Source of the DNA: an uncultured Oscillibacter sp. | Lineage (GTDB): Bacteria > Bacillota > Clostridia > Oscillospirales > Oscillospiraceae | Assembly (NCBI GenBank): GCA_910579435.1 | Contig: CAJTVF010000022.1 | Span: 1 to 17,576 of the forward strand | Length of the DNA: 17,576 nt | Reading direction: 5' to 3' | Part shown: positions 1 to 6,931 of the stretch, one piece after another | How positions within the stretch are numbered: the stretch's first letter is position 1 | Layout: each line of letters starts with the position of its first letter | Notes under the pieces: generated by a model | Seen by the model: the letters and a program-made list of their open reading frames with translations, nothing else | Databases searched by the model: none | What the model was told of the DNA's origin: nothing | Position numbers and translations under genes: made by a program

Positions 1-33
1 CCCATCCTGGCGGCGCGCCTTTTGCCGCTATTC

Positions 34-712
34 ACGCGGGTTTTGTGCCTGGAATGAACAGCTTTTGTGCGACGGAATTGCAGAGGACCTGGAGATGGAA
101 AAGTATACGGTGGACCGCTGCTATGACGGAGCTGAGGCCCACGAGCAATTGTTTGTAGATCCCTATGACCTGGTTATCCTCGATTTGAATTTGCCGGGCA
201 TGGATGGTCTGGATCTTTTGCGGAAGATTCGGGCAGAGCGTCCGGAACAGAAGGTGCTGATCCTATCCGCCCGGGCCAGTCTGTCTGACAAGGTGTCTGG
301 TCTGGACCTGGGTGCGGACGACTACCTGACAAAACCCTTTGATCTGGAAGAACTGGAGGCCCGGGTCCGCACCCTGCTGCGCCGGGAGTATATCCAGAGA
401 AACACTCTGGTGCGGGCCGGAGACCTCACTCTGGACACAAGAGCCCGGGAGGTCTCTGCTCAGGGGCAAGTGGTTTCCCTCACCCCCAGGGAATTTTCTA
501 TTCTGGAATATCTGATGCTCCATCAGGGGCAGTGGATTAACCAGGAAGAGCTTTGGGAACATATCTGGGAGGCGGATGCCGATCCGTTCAGCAACGTGAT
601 CCGGATGCACATTTCGTCCCTGCGCAGGAAGCTGCGGGAGCGTCTGGGTCATGACCCAATTGAAACCAAGATCGGCCTGGGCTATCGTCTGAACGAGGAG
701 GAGGCGCTATGA
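34..712 (+). pseudogene. OmpR-family response regulator, 5' end broken
   Basis: DNA-binding response regulator of a two-component system. From the TTG at 65 an open frame of 215 residues contains most of the receiver domain (phosphoacceptor Asp40 in a DLNLPGMDG motif, switch Ser68, Lys90 of the TKPF motif) and a C-terminal winged helix (about residues 118-210) with the LTPREFSILEYL motif. The first beta strand and acidic pocket are not in that frame. They can be read in another frame at 37-54 as RVLCLE, followed at once by a TGA at 55. Restoring two bases there would give the family-typical R-V-L-C-L-E-D-E-Q-L-L-C. The codon where Met is expected (34-36) is ACG and no ribosome binding site is visible before it. 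So the acidic residues that bind Mg2+ are lost. It overlaps the kinase start by ATGA. Sequencing error is an alternative to real decay. Confidence 0.8.
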
Positions 713-1817
713 AGCGGACGGTATCTTTGCGTCTGCGTATCACCTTGGCGTGCGCGGCTTTGCTGACCTTGTGCTGCCTCCTGCTGACGCTGACCAACAA
801 TCTGTCGGCCATCCAGATGGCCGACACCATCCAGGCCACCCTTGTTCTTCCCGCCCAGAGTAGAGACGAGAATGAGATTCCCGTCTCTCCCGTAGCAGAA
901 ACGGTTGAACCTGCCTATCAAGCTAGACGTATCTTTCACGTCCAAAGCCTGCTGGCTATGATTGTGATTCTGGCAATCGGGCTTTTCCTGATTGATCATT
1001 GGGTGAAAAAAGCCCTTACCTCTCTGAATGAGCTGACCAGGCAGATCAAAGCGCGGACAGCAGCAGCGAGATTTCCGAGCTGGTCAGGGCATGCAACCAG
1101 ATGTCCCAGCAGCTGAACCAGGTTTTTTTGATGCAGAAAAATTTTTCCCAGAACGCCGCCCATGAATTCCGCACACCGCTGACAATCATGAAAACGCGGA
1201 TTGGGTTGTTCCGAAAGAAAAATGGCCTCCAAGCCCCCCAGACAGAGGAATTGCTTCAGATTATGGAGGGCGAAGCAAACCGGCTGTCCGCTATGGTGGG
1301 CAGTCTGCTGGAACTGACCAATCTGGAACAGGAGGACAGTTTTGAGCCGTTTCACCCAGGGAAGCTTTTACAAGCTGTGGCGGACGAGGTTTCCCCTTTG
1401 GCACAGGAGCGCCAGGTATCCATCACCGTGAACGCTTCACCCAGCACGCTGTGGGGAAACAAGCATCTGCTTCATCGGGCGTTGTTCAATCTGATGGAGA
1501 ATGCCGTCAAATATAGCGAGGCAGGCGGCAAGGTGGCAGCTGCGGTTCGGTGTGAAAACGGATGGGTCCGGGTGGGAGTCACCGACCAGGGGCCCGGCAT
1601 TCCCGAGGAACTGCGGCAGCAGATTTTTGAACCGTTCTTTCGGGTGGACAAGGCCCGCTCCCGGCAGCAGGGCGGCGTGGGGCTGGGGCTGGCGCTGGTG
1701 CGAGCCATCGCTGAGCACCACGGCGGCGCGGTGATTGCGGAAGCGGCCGAAGCAGGCGGAAGCCGGTTTGTTTTGACGCTTCCATGCGAACCCTGCCCGG
1801 AGGGCACAGAAGCATAG
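709..1817 (+). pseudogene. Sensor histidine kinase, frameshifted in HAMP
   Basis: Membrane sensor kinase partner of the preceding regulator, overlapping its stop codon by four bases. The first frame (709-1116) gives a transmembrane helix (about residues 10-30), a short extracellular segment of about 50 residues, a second helix (about 81-100) and the first HAMP helix ending near QIKAR. The protein continues in a different frame from about 1060, where DSSSEISELVRACNQM reads as the second HAMP helix. It is followed by the H-box (NAAHEFRTPL), N-box (NLMENAVKYS), G1 (DQGPGIP) and G2 (GVGLGLALV) motifs, ending at 1817. The HAMP connector of about ten residues is missing, so this looks like a short out-of-frame deletion, possibly between the GACAGC-like repeats near 1058-1070. 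The catalytic half is intact, but no good start for it alone is visible. Deletion or assembly error cannot be separated here. Confidence 0.8.
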
Positions 1818-1840
1818 TTGAAATATGAGGTGTGGTACCA

Positions 1841-1878
1841 GCAAGCAATGCGCCGGTATATACCGGCGCATTGCTTGC
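1841..1878. terminator. Perfect 38-bp palindrome, likely terminator
   Basis: Each half is GCAAGCAATGCGCCGGTAT and its exact complement follows with no spacer. It lies 24 bp after the kinase stop codon. As RNA it would form a very stable hairpin, and the downstream CTTCCTTTTG is a weak T-rich tail, so a terminator of the two-component operon is the simplest reading. Perfect symmetry without a loop is unusual for a terminator; see findings. Confidence 0.55.
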
Positions 1879-1942
1879 CGCTGCCTTCCTTTTGTGCAAA
1901 TTGCCCTGTGTGCGCGACGCACAATTTTGTAAATTAGGCCCT

Positions 1943-1971
1943 TTGAAAAATGTGCAAATTTCTGATAAAAT
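1943..1971 (+). promoter_or_regulatory. Sigma-A-type promoter of the small gene/carD operon
   Basis: TTGAAA at 1943-1948 and TAAAAT at 1966-1971 with a 17-bp spacer, in an A+T-rich stretch. Transcription would start near 1978, just before the GGAGG ribosome binding site at 1990-1994 and the ATG at 2005. Confidence 0.6.
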
Positions 1972-2004
1972 AATCCCATATAAGGAAATGGAGGACCTTT
2001 TATC

Positions 2005-2244
2005 ATGAAACGCATCAAAGCGGCTTGCTTGGAGCAGACCATTCACTTCCAACTGAAAGACGGAATTTCTGCGGAATTGGCAAAGCAGCAGGTTCAGCAG
2101 GAATATGAATCCTACAAGGGGCAGATGGACCGCCACAAAACGCAGTACAAGATCATTGAAGAGGCCGAACAGCCCGACGGGTCCCTTATTGTCAAAATCA
2201 AGAAGCAGAACAATGCCCAGCCTGTCGGGAACTATCTGGACTAA
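2005..2244 (+). CDS. Hypothetical 79-aa protein preceding CarD-like gene
   Basis: I do not recognise a family for this protein. It has an ATG start behind GGAGG (1990-1994) with a 10-base spacer. It is soluble, with no signal peptide or membrane segment, and is rich in Lys, Gln and Glu. Predicted features are a short N-terminal strand (TIHFQL), a central Gln/Glu-rich helix (about residues 25-45) and a C-terminal strand pair (KIIEEAEQPDGSLIVKIKKQ). The last residues are NYLD. Its stop codon is five bases before the ATG of the CarD-family gene, which has no clear ribosome binding site of its own, so the two are probably co-transcribed and translationally coupled. A role alongside the CarD-like regulator is an inference from position only. 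Confidence 0.75.
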   Translation: MKRIKAACLEQTIHFQLKDGISAELAKQQVQQEYESYKGQMDRHKTQYKIIEEAEQPDGSLIVKIKKQNNAQPVGNYLD

Positions 2245-2249
2245 CCGCC

Positions 2250-2925
2250 ATGTATAGAATTGGAACACTGGTTCTCAATGACAAAAGAGGCGTTTACAAA
2301 ATCGAAAGCGAGGGACCCCCGCCGGTAAGAGGGAACTTCGGCGATTATTACAAGCTGCGCGCCGTATTTTCCAGCAGCAATGAAATCATCTATACTCCGG
2401 TGGATATGGTTACATCCATGCGTCCTCTGATCAGCAGCGGCGAAGCGGCCAATTATCTGGAACTGTTTGCCCAGCTGGAACCCCGTGGTTTCCGCCCCGG
2501 CAAGGCGATGGACTTAGCCGCCCATTACCGCGATATGCTTGCTTCCCACAAGGTTGAGGACTGCCTGCTTTTAAGGAAGCACTGATTTAATCCCCGCACA
2601 CATCTTTACGCCTTAAATTTCCGCTGATCTGCGTCAGAAAATCTTGAAATCCGCCAGGATTTCTGCGATTTTCTTCCTTGCCAGCGAAAATTTCTGGCGC
2701 AAATCTGCACACGTTGATTAAATCAGTGCTTCCTTAATCAAAGAAATCCATGTCAGACAAATAGAAATTGCCCGGCAAAAGAAACGGCTGGGGCAAGTGG
2801 ATACCCAATATCTGAAGCTGGCAGAAAAATTAATCTGTGAAGAATTTGCTGTTGTAATGGATACCACACCGGATCTGGTCCTAGAGCGTCTGTATGCGGA
2901 CATACGGCGCAAAGCCACCGCCTAA
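2250..2925 (+). pseudogene. CarD-family transcription regulator split by a MITE
   Basis: CarD/CdnL-family proteins bind the RNA polymerase beta subunit through an N-terminal Tudor-like domain and act on promoter complexes. The N-terminal part (2250-2573) shows this domain: MYRIGTLVL at the start, then YYKLRAVF and EIIYTPVD, followed by the MRPLIS motif and helices. At 2573 the frame enters an inserted element and stops after three foreign residues (TGA at 2583), giving 111 aa. The C-terminal helical part resumes at 2737 (IKEIHVRQIEIARQKKRL) and ends at a TAA at 2923. Removing the 161-bp element and one copy of its flanking TA leaves 513 bp, exactly a 170-residue protein plus stop, the usual length for the family. 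The truncated protein may still bind polymerase but lacks the end of its C-terminal helical domain. Confidence 0.85.
2574..2734. mobile_element. 161-bp MITE with 19-bp terminal inverted repeats
   Basis: The left end AGGAAGCACTGATTTAATC is repeated exactly as its complement at the right end. Both ends are flanked by TA (2572-2573 and 2735-2736), the target duplication expected of IS630/Tc1-mariner-type transposition. There is no room for a transposase, so it would be moved in trans. The inside is full of palindromes, for example AAATCC/GGATTT around 2648-2663 and GCCAG/CTGGC around 2681-2699. Removing it restores the CarD-family reading frame. The family assignment rests only on the TA duplication. 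Confidence 0.9.
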
Positions 2926-2940
2926 AATTATACAGCACAA

Positions 2941-2980
2941 ATGAAACGGCAGGGAACCGGTAAGCCTCCTGCCGTTTCAT
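2941..2980. terminator. Hairpin between convergent genes
   Basis: ATGAAACGGCAGG (2941-2953) pairs exactly with CCTGCCGTTTCAT (2968-2980) around a 14-base loop. It sits 15 bp after the CarD-family stop and 5 bp after the end of the convergent MATE-kinase gene. The U-rich tail is poor on both strands (TTGTG on the minus strand), so termination strength is uncertain. Confidence 0.6.
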
Positions 2981-2985
2981 CATGC

Positions 2986-4512
2986 TTATATGTGGCTGAC
3001 ATAACCGCAGATCAACTCCGCCGTTTTTTCCGGTCCAATAGAACTGTCCACACTCAATTCGTATTGGTGGGGATCGCCCCATACATGACCGGAAATGCTC
3101 TTGTAGTAGGTCCCTCTGGCGCTGTCAGAACGGGCAATGCTCTTTTTGCCCTCCTGCTCGGTGTCGCCGTACATCTCCATGACCTTTTTCACACGGTAAT
3201 CCTTTGGAGCATGGATAAAGATACGCGCCACATTCTCTCGGTTCCGCAACACGTAGTCTGCCGCCCGGCCGATAATGACACAGGACCCCTGGTCGGCAAT
3301 CATGTTGATGGCCTTGGCCTGGGCAATAACCGCCTGTTGGACGGCGCTGGTACTCAGGTATAATTCCCGCATGATGGCGTTTTCATCGGAGTTGATACCG
3401 GAGATAAACTCCTTTGCCAGCCCGCTCTCCTGCGCGGCCAAAGCGGTCATCTCCTTGTAATAGCAGGGGACGCCCAGCTTCTGCGCCACCAGCTGACCGA
3501 TTTTCTTTCCCGCTGTGCCGTGTTCGCGGGCAATGGTGATGATGACGCCGGGACGGGACTGCTGCAAAACAGATTTTCCCTCTGCGGGCTGGCCGTCCTC
3601 AGCCTTCAGCAGGTTCCAGAGACGGAGCATCACCACTGCCGTTACCGCGACAGCCAGAACATCCGCAATCGGAGCGGCCCAGAAGATGCCGGTGACGCCC
3701 CAGACCATGGGAGCCGCAATGGAAAACACGATCAGCAATACGTCCCGCAGAATGGACAGCGGCGCGGCAGCTTTAGCGTGGCCAATGGATTGCAGGAAAA
3801 TGGCGCACACCTTCTGGACACAGGTGAACAAAATGAGGGACAGATAAATACGCAGGCATTGCACCGCAAATTGCGTATACAGTTCCCCGTCCGCACCGAA
3901 CATCTGGATAAAGAACAGCGGGAACACCTCAAACAAAACCGTGCAGATCAGGCAGACGATGGCTGTCCACTTGATAATCAGCCCTAACAGCTCCCGCACC
4001 CGCTTGAACTTCTTCGCGCCATAGTTATAACCCACAATAGGCTGCGCTCCCGCCGCGATACCGATGGCGATGTTCAGCACGATCTGGAACAGTTTCATGA
4101 TGACCACAAATGCCGCCAGCGGGATGTCCGCTCCATAGGCTGAAACCGCACCATATTTCACCAGCAGAATGTTATTGATAACCGTGATTACCACGATGGA
4201 TAGCTGCGTCAAAAGGCTGGACGCGCCAAGGGCCATGACCTGCTTCAACAGGGCCGGGTCGGGCCGGAAGCTGGCGGGGGAAATGCGAAATGCTTTGCTC
4301 CGGGTGAGGTAGGCCGCACAGATGCAGAAGCTGACAAACTGGCCCAGGATGGTGGCGTAAGCAGCCCCTTTAATGCCCATATCCAGCACGAAGATCGCCA
4401 CCGGATCACCAATTATGTTCAGCACCGCACCCACCAGCATGGCACCCATGGCATACTTGGGACTTCCATCTGCCCGGATAATGGAGGCTACCGTGATCAG
4501 GCTTACGTGCAA
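2986..4512 (-). pseudogene. 5'-truncated MATE transporter fused to cytidylate-kinase-like domain
   Basis: The readable 508 residues have two parts. Residues 1 to about 305 are the second half of a MATE-family drug/sodium antiporter. They begin at the IIRADGSPK segment, which lies near residue 162 of the intact MATE upstream, and continue through the AAGAQPIVGYNYGAKK motif to the last helix. From about residue 322 to the end is a cytidylate-kinase-like domain (the Cytidylate_kin2 type): IITIAREHGTAGKKIG in the P-loop position, CVIIGRAADYVL, and GTYYKSISGHVWG. About 155 N-terminal MATE residues are missing. The frame stays open to 4560, but the extra codons do not resemble MATE and offer only TTG/GTG-type starts with no ribosome binding site. 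A truncated pseudogene is therefore likely. The fusion itself looks clean, joined by a Gln/Gly-rich linker. Confidence 0.75.
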
Positions 4513-4573
4513 TGCACTGCGTGTGTCGTTGAATGTCCGTATTGAATTGACGGGTTCAGTTTAGCAAAGAAAA

Positions 4574-4611
4574 CCGAAAAAATCAAAGGTCAACTTTCAC
4601 AAAATTTTCGG
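4574..4611 (-). terminator. Possible A+T-rich terminator after kinase-like gene
   Basis: Read on the minus strand, CCGAAAA (4611-4605) pairs with TTTTCGG (4580-4574), with an inner AAAG/CTTT pair, and is followed by TTTTCTTT. The hairpin spans the stop codon of the kinase-like gene. The stem is weak, so this is only a suggestion. Confidence 0.35.
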
Positions 4612-5195
4612 TCGTATAATCTGGCAATCATCTCTACACAGGTGTCAATCCCCAGCACTCCGCTGTTGAGCGCAATATGATAATTCCGGACAACGCCCCA
4701 TTTCATGCCCGTGTAAGATTGATAATAGGCGGCGCGGCGTTTGTCCCTGTCCTGGAGGCGCTTCTCTGGTGAATCGTCCCGCACTCCGTACTGTTCCACA
4801 ATCCGCTGGGCCCTCTTTTCCATATCCGAGTAAATAAAGACATTCAAACAGTCCGCTGTTCCTTGCAAGATATAATCAGCACAGCGGCCCACTATTACGC
4901 ATGGCCCGTTCCCTGCCAGTTCCAGAATGACCTGCCGCTGAACACACCACAAATCATCTTGAACGGAATGCCCGTTGAGATCCCGGTCTGAGAAAGCACT
5001 GGACAGCCAGCTGCCATGGGCGGCGTATTCGCCCCGCTCGGCAATATAATCTCTGGACAATCCGGTTGCTTCTTCCAGCTTTTCGATCAGTTCTGCATCA
5101 TAGCAGGGAAGTCCCAGCTCTGCGGCGGTCCTTCTGCCGATAGTCCTGCCGCCGCTGCCAAATTCCCGGCTGATGGTAATGATTCGGTTATTCAT
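4590..5195 (-). CDS. Cytidylate-kinase-like family protein
   Basis: A cytosolic 201-residue protein of the cytidylate-kinase-like family (Cytidylate_kin2). Visible motifs are IITISREFGSGGRTIG at residues 5-20 (a glycine-rich loop in the P-loop position, but without the usual GKS/T), CVIVGRCADYIL near the middle, VFIYSDMEKRAQRI, and RRAAYYQSYTGMKWG. The substrate of this family is not established to my knowledge; true CMP kinase activity should not be assumed. The ATG at 5195 is chosen because AAGGAAG lies seven bases before it; a longer start at 5219 has no support. The start overlaps the end of the MATE gene by 8 bp (ATGAATAA), which indicates translational coupling and a shared function. 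It is clearly related to the kinase domain of the neighbouring fused gene, but diverged, so the duplication is not recent. Confidence 0.85.
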   Translation of the reverse strand: MNNRIITISREFGSGGRTIGRRTAAELGLPCYDAELIEKLEEATGLSRDYIAERGEYAAHGSWLSSAFSDRDLNGHSVQDDLWCVQRQVILELAGNGPCVIVGRCADYILQGTADCLNVFIYSDMEKRAQRIVEQYGVRDDSPEKRLQDRDKRRAAYYQSYTGMKWGVVRNYHIALNSGVLGIDTCVEMIARLYDRKFCES

Positions 5196-6606
5196 GTTCG
5201 GGCTTCCTTTTTTCTCCACAGTCTAAAGCCTTGTAGGTATATTGAATGACAATCACACAAATCACGAATGTCAGCAGGTCAGAAACCGGCATGGAGTACA
5301 GAACTCCGTCCAGTCCGAACCACCGGGGAAGCAGAAGGGCAAATCCTACGCCAAACAGCACCTCCCGTACCATGGAAATGGCGGTGGAAGCGAAGGCCCG
5401 GCCCAAAGATTGCAGGTAGATAAACGTGCCTTTGTTCACCGCAGCCAGGACCATCATACAGAGATAGACACGGAAGCATTTGACAGCGTATTCCGTATAG
5501 TACACGCTCTCGTTGGCCGCACCGAAAATCCCGATCAGCTGCCGGGGGAACATCTCTACGATCAGCAGCGCCACAGCCCCGACAATGGCCTCCGCTGCCA
5601 GCAGGCGGGCGAACAGGGACTTAGCTCTGTCCTTGCGTCCGGCCCCGATGTTATACCCTACTACGGGGATGCACCCAGCCGCCAGTCCTACGGAGATTGA
5701 AATGACGATTTGGAAGAACTTCATCACAATGCCAAGCACCGCCATGGGAATCTGCGTATACTGTGTTTGTCCAAAGATAGGGTCAACGGCACCGTATTTC
5801 AGGGTCATGTTCTGAATCGCCGCCATTGCCATGACCAGGGAGATTTGAGACAGGAAACTGCAAATTCCCAGGGGTAAATATTTCTTTGCCAGAGAGCCAT
5901 GGAAACGGAAGCTGCTCTGTTCCAGCCGAACGGCTTTCATGTGGCACAGATACCAGACCGCCAGAACAGCCGTGATGATTTGCCCCAGCACCGTAGCCGC
6001 CGCCGCGCCCATCATTCCCCAGCGAAAAACAAAGATGAAGATGGGGTCCAGAATGATATTGGCGGCTGCTCCCGCCAGGGTAGAGGCCATGGCGAACTTG
6101 GGGCTTCCATCGGAGCGGATGATGGGATTGAGTGCCTGACCGAACATATAAAACGGGACACCCAGGGTGATCCAGAAAAAATATTCCTTTGCGTGGCGGA
6201 AGGTTTCTTCGTTGACCCGTCCACCGAACAAAGTCAGGATCGGTTCTTGAAGAACAAGATAAATCGCCGTCAAAATCAGACCGGAGACAATGCACAGCAG
6301 GACCGCGCTGCCGATGCTGTTATGTGCGGCCTCTTTGTCGTTCCGGCCCAGGCTGATGCTGACAAAGGCACAGCAGCCGTCACCGATCATCACCGCGATG
6401 GACAGCGCCACCACCGTCAAAGGAAACACCACCGTATTGGCGGCGTTGCCGTAGGAGCCGAGATAGTCTGCGTTGGCAATAAAAATCTGATCCACGATGT
6501 TGTAAAGTGCTGCCACCAGCAGAGAGATGACACAGGGGACGGCGTACTTTGCCATCAGCTTTCCGAGCCGTTCTGTTTCAAGAAAGGTATTCGCTTTTTG
6601 TTCCAC
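5188..6606 (-). CDS. MATE-family efflux transporter
   Basis: Inner-membrane multidrug/organic-cation antiporter of the MATE family, 472 residues with about twelve hydrophobic helices in two similar halves. Typical motifs are YNIVDQIFIA in helix 1-2, PIIRSDGSPKFA at the end of the first half and AAGCIPVVGYNIGAGR in the second half. I take the GTG at 6606 (VEQKANTFLETERLG) because GAGGAGG stands just before it and the N-terminus then matches MATE proteins. A longer frame to a TTG at 6714 would add a basic, Ser-rich extension encoded in the structured leader and is unlikely. The gene is followed by an overlapping kinase-like gene. Expression is probably controlled by the leader described separately. 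The exported compound cannot be told from sequence. Confidence 0.9.
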   Translation of the reverse strand: MEQKANTFLETERLGKLMAKYAVPCVISLLVAALYNIVDQIFIANADYLGSYGNAANTVVFPLTVVALSIAVMIGDGCCAFVSISLGRNDKEAAHNSIGSAVLLCIVSGLILTAIYLVLQEPILTLFGGRVNEETFRHAKEYFFWITLGVPFYMFGQALNPIIRSDGSPKFAMASTLAGAAANIILDPIFIFVFRWGMMGAAAATVLGQIITAVLAVWYLCHMKAVRLEQSSFRFHGSLAKKYLPLGICSFLSQISLVMAMAAIQNMTLKYGAVDPIFGQTQYTQIPMAVLGIVMKFFQIVISISVGLAAGCIPVVGYNIGAGRKDRAKSLFARLLAAEAIVGAVALLIVEMFPRQLIGIFGAANESVYYTEYAVKCFRVYLCMMVLAAVNKGTFIYLQSLGRAFASTAISMVREVLFGVGFALLLPRWFGLDGVLYSMPVSDLLTFVICVIVIQYTYKALDCGEKRKPEHE

Positions 6607-6758
6607 AGATTGTTTCCTCCTCTGAACATGAGAAAGCGCCCGGCGAGAAGAGCTGGACTTATGCCTTCTGGCCGCGCGCTTTCTGGTATTGATTTTTGGT
6701 ACAAATAAAAACAACGTGCAGCGATCAACCGGATTTACGCGGTGACGCTACACGTTGC
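6607..6758 (-). promoter_or_regulatory. Structured 5' leader of the MATE gene, possible attenuator
   Basis: The predicted transcript starts near 6758 and folds at once: CAACGTGTAGCG pairs with CGCTGCACGTTG (12 pairs including one G-U, between 6757 and 6708), followed by TTTTTATTT, an intrinsic-terminator shape. Further down AGAAAGCGC (6684-6676) pairs exactly with GCGCTTTCT (6639-6631), with additional inner pairing, ending about 20 bases before the ribosome binding site. I recognise no riboswitch class. Terminator-like hairpins ahead of efflux genes often mean attenuation, which is the inference here. Confidence 0.5.
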
Positions 6759-6764
6759 GATTAA

Positions 6765-6794
6765 AATATAGCAGATATGGGGCCTAAAAGTCAA
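6765..6794 (-). promoter_or_regulatory. Promoter of the MATE/kinase operon
   Basis: Read on the minus strand: TTGACT (6794-6789), an 18-bp spacer and TATATT (6770-6765), about 160 bp before the MATE start codon and just upstream of the leader hairpin. Confidence 0.55.
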
Positions 6795-6851
6795 GTCCTT
6801 AATTTTCTAAAATCTTTTATCATATTTTCGGGGATGCTCCACAAAAAAAGA

Positions 6852-6875
6852 GGCCCTTCGGCGCACCGAAGGGCC
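6852..6875. terminator. Bidirectional intrinsic terminator
   Basis: GGCCCTTCGG (6852-6861) pairs with CCGAAGGGCC (6866-6875) around a CGCA loop. On the minus strand it is followed by a run of seven T (6849-6843 region), which suits termination of the chemoreceptor gene ending at 6932. On the plus strand CTTTTT follows. Confidence 0.9.
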
Positions 6876-6931
6876 CTTTTTATCCGTCATACCGTTCCGA
6901 GACGGCGTTCAACGGCTGTGAAGACTGGTTC

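Noticed and set aside
6607..6714. N-terminal extension of the MATE protein from a TTG at 6714
   Set aside because: The start falls inside the terminator-like hairpin, lacks a ribosome binding site and adds a basic stretch foreign to the family.
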